From positions 1 to 21,786 of the forward strand of contig QXVZ01009760.1 in assembly GCA_008931825.1 (NCBI GenBank): a stretch of DNA of 21,786 nucleotides. The letters run 5' to 3'. Made by a program: the position numbers and the translations under genes. The DNA comes from Phallusia fumigata. Taxonomy: Eukaryota; Chordata; Ascidiacea; Phlebobranchia; Ascidiidae. How positions within the stretch are numbered: the first letter of the stretch is position 1; every line of letters starts with the position of its first letter. The notes under the pieces are model-generated. The model did not search any database. It saw only the letters and a list, made by a program, of their open reading frames with translations, and had not been told where the DNA came from. Below are positions 1-13,010 of the stretch, one piece after another.

Positions 1-911
1 AACCTTCGATCTACCAAATTGCTAATTTTGAATCGTCTTGTCCTTTTTTAAAACCCTTCCACAAAATCTTCCACATACATAAAATAAACCCATCACCAAA
101 TGATTTTGCATAGGGATATTTTATTTTCGTGGTTGGTTTTTTTAAAACTTGCTTTTTTTCTAACATTTTAAACGGTTGCACAAAACAACAGGACTGTTTT
201 ACAAAACAACTGGCTGTAGCGTATATGACAAGGGGATATTTAAACACTGAATACAAAGCTGTAAACAAGAGACTCTGTGTTTTGCAGCATGGCCAAATTT
301 ACAAAAGGCGGTGGCGGCTTGCTTATGAAGGACTGCTGAGTTGTAGTTCTCAGCTGCTTACACATACCCGCTGTACGTTCTGTATGCTACATCAGTCTTT
401 AGTTTAGTATTTTTTTTTCAAATAATGTACCATTTGTGACAGCTTGTAGCTCTCTTGCAAAAGTTCTTCGCAAAGCCAAACAAATGTGCGCTTTTTTTGT
501 TTGCCGGCGAACCAATAAACATGTAAATTTAACACTACATTTAAAGGCGACGTTAAAAACACTACCACTTTCGATGATTGAATTCCAACTTCATTGACTA
601 ACACTTATAACATTGGGGTGAATATGGGTCACAAAAATACTTGCCTACTTTGTCGTAACGTTGTTTCGTCTTTCTTTTCTATGCAACATTAAATCACACC
701 ACGTGGACGGTAAAATGGATTCGGAACAAGCTTTAAACCCCGCGTTACGCACTTGCAGCATTTGAAGAAAAAAGTTATAGAACAGGCCCTTATATAACAT
801 ATCAATTTATTTTAATTTTGCGAGTCTTGAGGTGGTCTAGGAAGCTAGTTCGGAACCCGTTTTATACGTCCAGGCTAATATGCACAAGTGTGAGGGCTAT
901 GGCACCTTGGC
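1..911. other. 3' flank of ADK, no recognised gene
   Basis: No reading frame here resembles a known protein family. Short open frames on both strands (for example 129-407 plus and 11-268 minus) are low-complexity, rich in F, K and C, and have no splice partners. The stretch is AT-rich. The part nearest 911 is the ADK 3' UTR, with a candidate polyadenylation signal at 806-811. The segment near 705-720 loosely resembles a CACATGGACGG-type motif also found near 5990 and 7570, so part of it may be old repeat. Confidence 0.5.
806..811 (-). promoter_or_regulatory. Candidate ADK polyadenylation signal (AATAAA)
   Basis: The plus strand reads TTTATT, so the transcript of ADK reads AATAAA about 100 nt after the TAA stop at 912-914. 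The hexamer is frequent by chance in DNA this AT-rich, so the support is position and exact consensus only. Confidence 0.45.
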
Positions 912-5258
<4,347 letters not shown>

Positions 5259-5967
5259 GGTGTTTGTTTAGACCTCTTGCAAATACACACAACGTGCAAG
5301 CAGCATTGATCGTACTGACTGAGAAAGATGGAAGGCTGAGTTTTGTTTAAATATCCACCGCTGTTCTACATTTGGGAAAGTACCCACAATTTACAAGGCA
5401 AGTGTTTCAATTTTAGGTTAAATGACAAAAAATGTAGAATTACCCAATATATAGTACTGTATAAAGATGATTTATTATTACCGGTTGCGCATTTATTAAA
5501 AATTGAAAACAGCACATTCAAAGGAAACACCTACCAAAAATTGGCTTCAAATGTCAGAAAATGTCACCGCAATAAATGTATAATTTCCATAATCCGCATA
5601 AAACTGAGTCAAAACTTAATTACGTTTTATCGCCGGTATCCAATTCCTTGTAAATTTTGTATTTTTTCTGGGTTAATCTTGGGTTTTTTTATTTTATTTT
5701 ATCCTCTGTGTTATCGTGCATGTTTGCATCCATTTTTGACGGAAACATTGTACTTTTACTGTCACTGTATAACATTTTCCTAGTTTTGCTTGAACAGTTT
5801 AGGCCACTGCTGCGCCTTGTGTTCTGCTATTATGGGGATTGGGATTGTTGTACATCTTCAGCGGTTTGAACTTTACGCAACGACACGTAAAACCAGCGGC
5901 GAAAGGGAAGGAGAAAAATGGACAGGGTGCAGTTTGCTGTCAGAAGGCCTGTGTGCTTGGTGTTTTT

Positions 5968-5985
5968 AGGCCTGCATTCAGGCCT
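5968..5985. repeat. 18-bp near-perfect palindrome AGGCCTGCATTCAGGCCT
   Basis: AGGCCTG and CAGGCCT arms surround CATT. The palindrome is present again in the second 1.5-kb copy at about 7545-7562. It is followed in both by CGTTCACATGGACGGCAAAA. This could be the end of an old inverted-repeat transposon, but no partner end was found. Confidence 0.4.
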
Positions 5986-6832
5986 CGTTCACATGGACGG
6001 CAAAACACAATCCGATAAGAACGATACCTTGAACAGGAATTACCTGAAACACCAGGACGGCTATCAGCTAAACTCTGGCACACACGTTCAAACGAAAAAT
6101 GCGTTGCAATTTCCGCATATACAGACATACACAAATGGACAGGAACTAATTAATATTTATTCTTAAGCATTAGTATAGTTTGGCACAATTGTATCTGAAA
6201 ACATGATGCTTATATTAATTACTTCAGACTACAATGTTAAATGGCGATGTTTGTGCTTATAATTTGCGTATGTTTCTGACACAAACTAAGGAAGTTAATT
6301 TTTACACCTTTTGATTTTGTTTTCTTGCGATATGGTAATTAAAATGTATAACCGTTAAATATCACGAAGAATNGTTTATGTTGACTAGCCAGACATTTTT
6401 TGTGCACAAAACTTGTCTTACTTTAGGTTTTTTAACTACATTGCCTTTTTTTGCTGAAAATTATGCACTTTTCAGTTGTAAATTTAACTGTGTTATCTGC
6501 TCACAAAAAAGGGTTTGTGGTGAAACTCTGCATGTTTGGAAGTAGTTTCACAAAACTAACAAATACTTCTTGCAAAATTGATGTAGACTTAGATCATATA
6601 AATGTCATTTAAAATAGTCTGCAACGGTTAGGTAGGTAGGAATATAACACACAACAAAACAATTGGATTTTGATGTCTTCTGGATTTGCATCATAAATAT
6701 GCCACCGGTATTAAGTGTATCTGATCAGTAATTTTAGTTTTATTTATTTGAGTAACTAATGTGAACGAAATACATCCCGGAGCTATACTTTATTCAACAG
6801 AATGCAATTGCAAACTATAAAAAAACACTTAC

Positions 6833-6846
6833 TTGACAGCGGACAT
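6833..6846 (-). other. ADK: Second copy of the putative ADK first coding exon
   Basis: Inside the second 1.5-kb copy, the minus strand reads ATG TCC GCT GTC AA followed by GTAAGTG, identical in coding sequence to 5258-5245. The base context before the ATG differs by one (AACACC versus AACAAC). If the duplication is allelic this is the same exon on the other haplotype; if real, ADK has two alternative first exons encoding the same residues. Confidence 0.5.
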
Positions 6847-6849
6847 GTT

Positions 6850-8140
6850 GTTTGCTTAGACCTCTTGCAAATACACACAACGTACAAGCAGCATTGATCG
6901 TACTGACTGAGAAAGTTGGAAGGCTGAGTTTTGTTTAAATATCCACCGCTGTTCTACATTTGGGAAAGTACCCACAATTTACAAGGCAAGTGTTCCAATT
7001 TTAGGTCAAATGACAAAAAAAGTAGAATTACCCAATATGTAGTACTGTATAAAGGTGATTTATTATTACCGGTTGCGTATTTATTAAAAATTGAAAACAG
7101 CACATTCATAAAAAACACCTACCAAAAATTGGCTTCAAATGTCAGAAAATGTCACCGCAATAAATGTATAATTTCCATAATCCGCAAAAAACTGAGGCAA
7201 AACTTAATTACGTTTTATCGCCGGTATCCAATTCCTTGTATTTTTCTGGGTTAATCTTGGGTTTTTTTATTTTATTTTATCCTTTGTGTTATCGTGCATG
7301 TTTACATCCATTTTTGACGGAAACATTGTACTTTTACTGTCACTGTATAACCTTTTCTTGGTTTTGCTTGAACAGTTTAGGCCTCTGCTGGGCCTTGTGT
7401 TCTGCTATTATGGGGATTGGGATTGTTGTACATCTTCAGCGGTTAAACTTTACGCCACGACACGTAAAACCAGCGGCGAAAGGGAAGGAGAAAAATGGAC
7501 AGGGTGCAGTTTGTTGTCAGAAGGCCTGTGTGCTTGGTGTTTTTAGGCCTGCATTCAGGCCTCGTTCACATGGACGGCAAAACACAATCCGATAAGAACG
7601 ATTCCTTGAACAGGAATTACGTGAAACACCAGGATGGCTATCAGCTAAACTTTGGCACACACTTACAAACGAAAAATGCGTTGCAATTTCCGCATATACA
7701 GACATACACAAATAGATAGGAACTAATTAATATTTATTCTTAAGCATTAGTATAGTTTGGCACAATTGTAACTGAAAACATGATGCCTATATTAATTACT
7801 TCAGACGACAATGTTAAATGGCGATGTTTGTGCTTTTAATTTGAGCATGTTTTATGCGGTTTCTGACACAAACTAACGAAGCTAATTTTTACACCTTTTG
7901 ATTTTGTTTTCTTGCGATATTGTATTGAAAATGTATAACCGTTAAATATCACGAAGAATGTGTCAAACAAAACATAGCCATCTGTTAATTATTCGCAAAA
8001 AAATTTATGCTGCGTCCGCTTGTTGTAGAATCCCTATTACTCTTTATAAGCTCTAATGAATGGTAGGCTACTGCTGTATTTTCTGGTTTCTCCACAAATT
8101 TTACCCATCCAAATTCAACATCCACATGCCCTATGTCTCG
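6850..8140. other. Intergenic, mostly second duplication copy
   Basis: Up to about 7960 this is the second 1.5-kb copy: ADK upstream DNA without conserved coding frames. Positions 7961-8140 form a short AT-rich spacer before the METTL27-like 3' end. No RNA gene or further exon was recognised. Confidence 0.6.
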
Positions 8141-8144
8141 CTAT

Positions 8145-8150
8145 TTTATT
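8145..8150 (-). promoter_or_regulatory. Poly(A) signal AATAAA of first METTL27-like gene
   Basis: On the minus strand AATAAAATAG begins six bases after the TGA stop. The second paralog has AATAAAATAG about 20 nt after its stop at 12991-12986. Conservation of this motif beside the stop codon supports a real polyadenylation signal and a very short 3' UTR. Confidence 0.6.
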
Positions 8151-8155
8151 CAACA

Positions 8156-10700
8156 TCAAAGTTTTCGGTAACAGCACATAAGTGAACGCATTGGTTCGCC
8201 ACGATTGCTGGATAAATCGACGGAATACTGTACAATGTTGGACCTCTTGACCTCCACCCATGCTTTGCTGTTGGTTAGTGAGCTGACAACGTCTTCGAAA
8301 TGATCAAGATAACCCTGATTGCTTTCATTGTTTCGAACAGAAAAAATAATCGGGCTCCCTTGCTTGGTGATTCTCACGAATTCCTTCAAAATAATTTATA
8401 ACGATGTTTAAACGTCTCCCACACACTGAATGGTCGAAAAACGCGGTTTCGGGGCCTCATGCAGTGGCGCAGCCAGTGGGCCCATGCCCCATCCCCCAAA
8501 TTTGAAATTGTTCATTGGGGTAGGGAACCCTGAAAAAAAATCTCCAAGTCGTGCATTAGGTTACGTTACTGCACCCCCGCCCCTCCAACCCAAAAAATAA
8601 TATTTAATTAAATTTCAATATATTTGGATTAGTATGTCTGATGTAAACGGCATGTAAACAAAAAACTGAATATTTGGGGTTAAAAATGTAAAAAATGGAT
8701 GAATCCAAACTAAAGCTCAAAAATCATTTAACATTCTATGTATTGTATCAATTATTAAAATAGGAAACTTCTAGGTGACCTGCTTTGTTAAATATTGCCG
8801 TTTTAAAAATTTTACGTTTTGGGGGGGGGGGGGGGGGCCGATGGGTGAATTGGGGTAAAAAGGTGTCAGTGCACAACTTCAGATATGCATCTATCATCTG
8901 TGAAAATTTGAACAAAATTGAACAACTCCTTCTTGGTCAAAACGTGGGAACAAAATAAATTTGGGGCTGGCTACTCTATTTGCTTCATGCATTTATGAAG
9001 CTTTAACACTATTGAAAGTTTACACTGCACAGGGTCAGAACGTTATGGAAATATGAACAAACAAGACCAACTTAGATTTTGTCAAGAAATAATAACCCGA
9101 TATCAGATCCATTACCTTTAGCAGCTCTGGGCTTACGTGACCCTTTGACAAAGCGGCAATACATATCAAACCGTCGTATGCGTCGTCTTTGTATGGCATC
9201 GGGGTGCTGGGCTCAAGAATAGCACTGGCGAGATTTCTGAACAAACAACATCATGTACATCATTTATCAATGTCTCCTTTACGTACGTGGGCCACCAGAT
9301 AACAAACCTGTAAATGACCTTTTTCTTTGCCTTTTCTAGCATTGCTTGACTTCCGTCGATCCCGTCCATCTTTCCCTTGTATCCATGTCTGAGCAGTCCT
9401 TCTGCACCAAGTCCTGTGCCTGATTATAAATTAAACTTGTCATAATTTGCCACTATAGTTTGGCTCGTTATGTAAGGACTCGAGTTGAAATTGACCGAAC
9501 CCAAAGCCTTTTTCGAGTTTTAGTTTTACGGGTTTACCATGAAATAACTCCGCATGAACTAATGGCTTCCCTACTGAAAAATGAACGCACTTGATTCGAG
9601 TCACTGTTAAAATATGACTCGACGTAATTCGAGACACTCTTAAAATATGACTCGACTTGATTCGAGTCGCTCTCAAAATATGACTCGACTTGATGCGAGT
9701 TACTGTTAAAATATGACTCGACTTAAATCGAGTCAGTGTTAAAATATAACTCGACTTTATGCGAGTCACTGTTAAAATATGACTCGACTTAATTCGCGTC
9801 ACTGTTAAAGGATGACTCGACATAAATCGACTCGGTGTTAAAGTATGGCTCGACATAAATCGACTCGGTGTTAAAGTATGGCTCGACATAAATCGACTCG
9901 GTGTTAAAGTATGGCTCGACATAAATCGACTCGGTGTTAAAGTATGGCTCGACATAAATCGACTCGGTGTTAAAGTATGGCTCGACATAAATCGACTCGG
10001 TGTTAAAGTATGGCTCGACATAAATCGACTCGGTGTTAAAGTATGGCTCGACATAAATCGACTCGGTGTTAAAGTATGGCTCGACATAAATCGACTCGGT
10101 GTTAAAGTATGGCTCGACATAAATCGACTCGGTGTTAAAGTATGGCTCGACATAAATCGACTCGGTGTTAAAGTATGGCTCGACATAAATCGACTCGGTG
10201 TTAAAGTATGGCTCGACATAAATCGACTCGGTGTTAAAGTATGGCTCGACATAAATCGACTCGGTGTTAAAGTATGGCTCGACATAAATCGACTCGGTGT
10301 TAAAGTATGACTCGACAGGTCACTAACTGGTAGCCAATTAGTTATTACGAGGCAAAACGACTTGGCAAACTGACTAATACTTGACTTAGCCACCAATCGC
10401 AGAGATTAGGACTATAACCTTAAATATTTGCTAAAGTTTTTGATACGAACCGCAAGCGACATCCAAGATAACCGTGTTTTCGTTGTTAAACAGCTTGCCA
10501 TCCATCTCAGCTTGTAAGGTTTTGCCAAAATCGTCGGGTGAACTAAATTCAAGTTCTTTGCAGTCGTGGTCATAGACTTGGGCGTAGGATTCGAAGTGTT
10601 CCACCACCGCTGTGGGGTCGTCGCTTAACGTGTGTTTGTTGTACATTCGATTCCATGATGTTGTTACAGAGTGGTCGGTCGATGTATAATCAATACTCAT
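8156..10700 (-). CDS. METTL27/WBSCR27-like methyltransferase, paralog A
   Basis: Four exons on the minus strand: 10700-10451, 9419-9308, 9236-9116 and 8383-8156, giving 236 residues and a TGA stop. All introns are GT-AG with matching phases. The protein is a class I SAM-dependent methyltransferase: motif I is VILDVACGTGLGAEG (about residues 77-91), the acidic loop after it is MDGIDGSQAMLE, and YDGLICIAALSKGHV corresponds to the motif-IV region. Human METTL27 is 245 residues with the same VACGTG, GVDGS and ALSDGQV landmarks; its substrate is not established. Paralog B (13011-15781) is about 74% identical over exons 2-4. In A the KPGG turn is changed to KQGS, followed by PIIFSVR. That may weaken the fold or mark divergence, although frame and splice sites are intact. 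Intron 1 holds a minisatellite and intron 3 holds repeat debris. Confidence 0.87.
8463..8880. mobile_element. Repeat-derived segment with CAGTGGCGCAGCCAG end and poly-G tract
   Basis: Within intron 3 of paralog A the sequence CAGTGGCGCAGCCAGTGGGC resembles the CAGTGGCGTAGCCAG-type ends of dispersed DNA transposons. C-rich and A-rich low-complexity DNA follows, including a 17-base G run at 8821-8837. No matching far end or transposase was identified, so the outer boundary is approximate. Confidence 0.35.
9591..10317. repeat. 33-bp minisatellite, about 22 units, in intron 1 of paralog A
   Basis: The unit contains GTGTTAAAGTATGGCTCGAC and CATAAATCGACTCG. Fourteen consecutive units from 9844 to 10305 appear identical, with TATGG recurring every 33 bases. 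About seven diverged units of the same length precede them (9591-9843, with TATGACTCGACTTGATTCGAG variants), and one diverged unit ends the array at 10306. Because 33 is divisible by three, a minus-strand frame stays open over it (9440-10396, repeating SSHTLTPSRFM). I regard that frame as a by-product of the period. The homogeneous core flanked by degenerate units indicates recent expansion from an older array. Confidence 0.95.
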
Positions 10701-11449
10701 TGCCTATTTTGTAGTGGTTTAACTGAATGGACATGTGTGTTAGGTTATGGTTCGATTCAAACATCGTATGATCACAACTACACTTAACTATACTGGTATG
10801 AACCATGCAAGCTCTTTATTTCACCACAGTACAATGTAGTCATTTCCAACTTTTTAGCTATTTGTAACTAATACTGTTTTGTGGGTCTAGCTTTTCTAAG
10901 GGCTGCATTTGTATAATCGTACTTTCTGCCTAGTTGCTAACAACTCGTAAGGCATAATCTAGCTAAGTTGGGTCTGATTTTTGTGATAAAATTCCCCTTT
11001 TTTCTACTGTGACCAGCAGAACTAGCATTCTGATTCTACTCATGCTGTGTTGGAGCAATGTAGGCCACCAATACGTACGTACGCGGTTTAAATTGTCGTT
11101 CCGGAAAACGTGTTTTGTTGATAAACGATCACGATTAAACGGCTGACTGCGGCTCATACGCAGTGATGCGAGCACGAATAAAGCCTTGGGGGATCAAGCT
11201 CATAGACTTATTATTAGGTTGGGTAGGTTAAATATTGGTATTAGTTCCCGACACCAGAAAAACTATAGACTTTGCACTTTCCTCCACTGACGAGTATTGG
11301 TTGAGCAATGACTTCATAAGATCCGTCACCCCCATGTCGTAAAGTCGCTATAAATTCGGCCTTTTGCGCGAAGCGAGAGTGCTGTGTGAAAGTTCACTGC
11401 TGTGCTGAAACGCTTCTCTCTCCACCAAAGTGTGCTGAGAAAACCATTG

Positions 11450-12215
11450 TCTCGTGAGGATTGCTGACTCCGCATTAAGTTTGTTGACTTTTGTTTGCCC
11501 GAATGCTGCGTCAGCTAATTTCATCGGGCATCTGGTGACGAAAACCCTAAAACACATTTTCGTAACAATCGCGGTTTGAAACTGTGCGTCGCGTGTGTCG
11601 ATTTAATTTTCCGTCGCACAATATTTCCGTTTCGTAGCTATACTTTTTTGTGTCCGTAAACACAACTTGATAAGGCGTCTCAATTAAATTCTTAACGCTG
11701 GTGCGTCAAAATTCCACCCAACTTTTTAAAGACGTCGACGAACAAAAAAGTTCGAGAAATACTGCTTTACAAGACAAAATCTATAACCTTATTATTTGTC
11801 TACCATTGGAAAACATATTTAGATTGCGAAAACCTTGCCATAATTGTATTGGTAGAAACTTGATGTAAAAACCTTTACGTTGTAACTGTATTTTTGTCTA
11901 CGTTCACATTGCCTGTATAACAACCTGCCAATACATAATTCCTCGGCGTTTTAAAACAGTCGCAAATGGATGTTGAGTCGGTCCCTTATCTACCACGAAA
12001 CGGCAGTTTAATTTTCTCACGTGATCTGTGACCGCAAAGTTTGTCGAAAGCAAACCGCAGCTGTAAATAAAATAACCTTTCGCTTTTAACTCAGCATCAT
12101 TACTCAATCCAGGAAAACACATCAGCTGGGAAAAAGAATATGTTTGGAAGTATAATGTGGAATACATTTGGATTTTCGTCAAATGTAGATTTCTTCTCAA
12201 AGGCAAATATTGTAA
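11450..12215. repeat. Noncoding block homologous to 16830-17490
   Basis: Colinear matching patches exist between the two regions. GGATTGCTGACTCCGCATTA at 11458-11477 matches GGGATTGCTGACTCTGCAAT near 16837. TTTTTGTCTACG near 11890 matches near 17088. AGTTTAATTTTCTCACGTGA at 12005-12024 matches TGTTTAATTTTCCTACGTGG at 17325-17344. TTTTCGTCAAATGTAGATTT near 12173 matches TTTTCGTCGAATGTAAGTTG near 17455. Offsets are about 5.3-5.4 kb, close to the 5.1-kb offset of the two start codons. The block was therefore probably duplicated together with the methyltransferase gene; a shared dispersed repeat is the alternative. Confidence 0.6.
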
Positions 12216-12217
12216 AG

Positions 12218-12345
12218 CAGTGCTTCTTAAACTTTTTTGATTTAGTCACCCTTTCCACAATTTGCGAAATTTCATTCACCCGTGTACAAAACGTATAAAC
12301 GGTTTGCATTTGACCCACCCGTGCTTTGGGTTCAGTCCAGCACTG
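12218..12345. mobile_element. Possible small hAT-like MITE
   Basis: The left end CAGTGCTTCTTAAACTTTTT resembles hAT termini, and the right end reads (reverse complement) CAGTGCTGGACTGAAC, so only about seven bases pair well. The interior has CACCC motifs near both ends (reading CACCC at 12247 and GACCCACCC at 12312). No target-site duplication was seen. The homology between upstream blocks appears to end where this element starts. Confidence 0.3.
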
Positions 12346-12604
12346 CGCAACACACATTTTCAAGACCTTTATATTTGTGTAAAAGTTTACGATCTACCAT
12401 ACGCAGTTAAACATTGCCCGGACACAAAAAATATGAGCATTTGACATTGGTTCGGATTGTTAATAAGAACACACGTCTGTCTGGATGCAACAGCTGTGCA
12501 AGAAGCGGTAAAAGAAGTTACTCATTTATCCACTTTTCTCTGCCTTCATTACAACAGCATTTGCAATTACTTGTTAACTTTATATTTACAGCTTAAAGTC
12601 TGAC

Positions 12605-12718
12605 GGCTGATTCACACCAGATGCGTTTGACGGTTGCGGTACGGTTTTTTGATCTCGCGGCAAGCAGNATCAAAAAACCGTACCGCAAACCGGTAGACGC
12701 ATCTGGTGTGAATCAGCC
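12605..12718. mobile_element. Fold-back inverted repeat with an assembly gap in the loop
   Basis: The left arm (12605-12653) begins GGCTGATTCACACCAGATGC. The right arm (12669-12718) is its reverse complement, with a few mismatches around the GTTTGACGG/GTCTACCGG segment. The arms are about 49 bp and the loop contains GATCTCGCGGCAAGCAG and n12668. This is the shape of a fold-back MITE. The n suggests that the hairpin stopped sequencing or that two contigs met inside the palindrome, so true loop length is unknown. Confidence 0.75.
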
Positions 12719-12985
12719 TTTAGGAATAGGCACCGGCAGAAAGTTTGGGAAGGGGAGAAAAATGTAAAACATACATAGATAGACTTAGGTATTTGGGATA
12801 CTTCTTCTTTTATGAGATATTTTTTACAAGAATAAATAGAATTAAAAAAATACATTTTTCGGGATTTCGGGATGGGCAAGTGCCCCCTCTTGCCTCTACG
12901 TGCCAGTGACCATGACATTAGGCAGCAATTCTAAAGCGCCTGAAACTAAAAACCAATCGCAAACATTTTGCACAGCATAAACTAT

Positions 12986-12991
12986 TTTATT
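12986..12991 (-). promoter_or_regulatory. Poly(A) signal AATAAA of second METTL27-like gene
   Basis: The minus strand reads AATAAAATAG about 20 nt after the TAA stop at 13013-13011. The same ten bases lie just after the stop of paralog A, which makes this a well-supported polyadenylation signal. Confidence 0.6.
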
Positions 12992-13010
12992 TCGTTCGTG
13001 AGAAACGACA

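Larger units (their letters stand above)
10701..12985. other. Spacer between the two METTL27-like genes
   Basis: No coding gene was recognised. The segment holds the upstream DNA of paralog A (10701 onward), a block homologous to DNA upstream of paralog B (about 11450-12215), a possible small MITE (12218-12345), an inverted repeat interrupted by a gap (12605-12718), and AT-rich 3' flank of paralog B. Confidence 0.6.

Noticed and set aside
5343..5783. 146-codon plus-strand open frame beginning MFKYPPLFY, repeated at 6931-7254
   Set aside because: A 10-nt deletion in the second copy breaks the frame, differences are not biased to third positions, and no family is recognisable. It is duplicated noncoding DNA upstream of ADK.
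5918..6166. 82-codon plus-strand frame beginning MDRVQF, repeated at 7495-7719
   Set aside because: Between the copies several changes alter amino acids and the second copy stops early. This is not what coding constraint produces.
9591..10317. CRISPR-like array
   Set aside because: The units are contiguous tandem repeats with no unique spacers, and the genome is animal.
9440..10396. 318-residue repetitive protein with SSHTLTPSRFM units
   Set aside because: The frame is open only because the satellite period is 33. The flanking non-repeat parts have no family similarity, and the array lies inside an intron between two well-supported exons.
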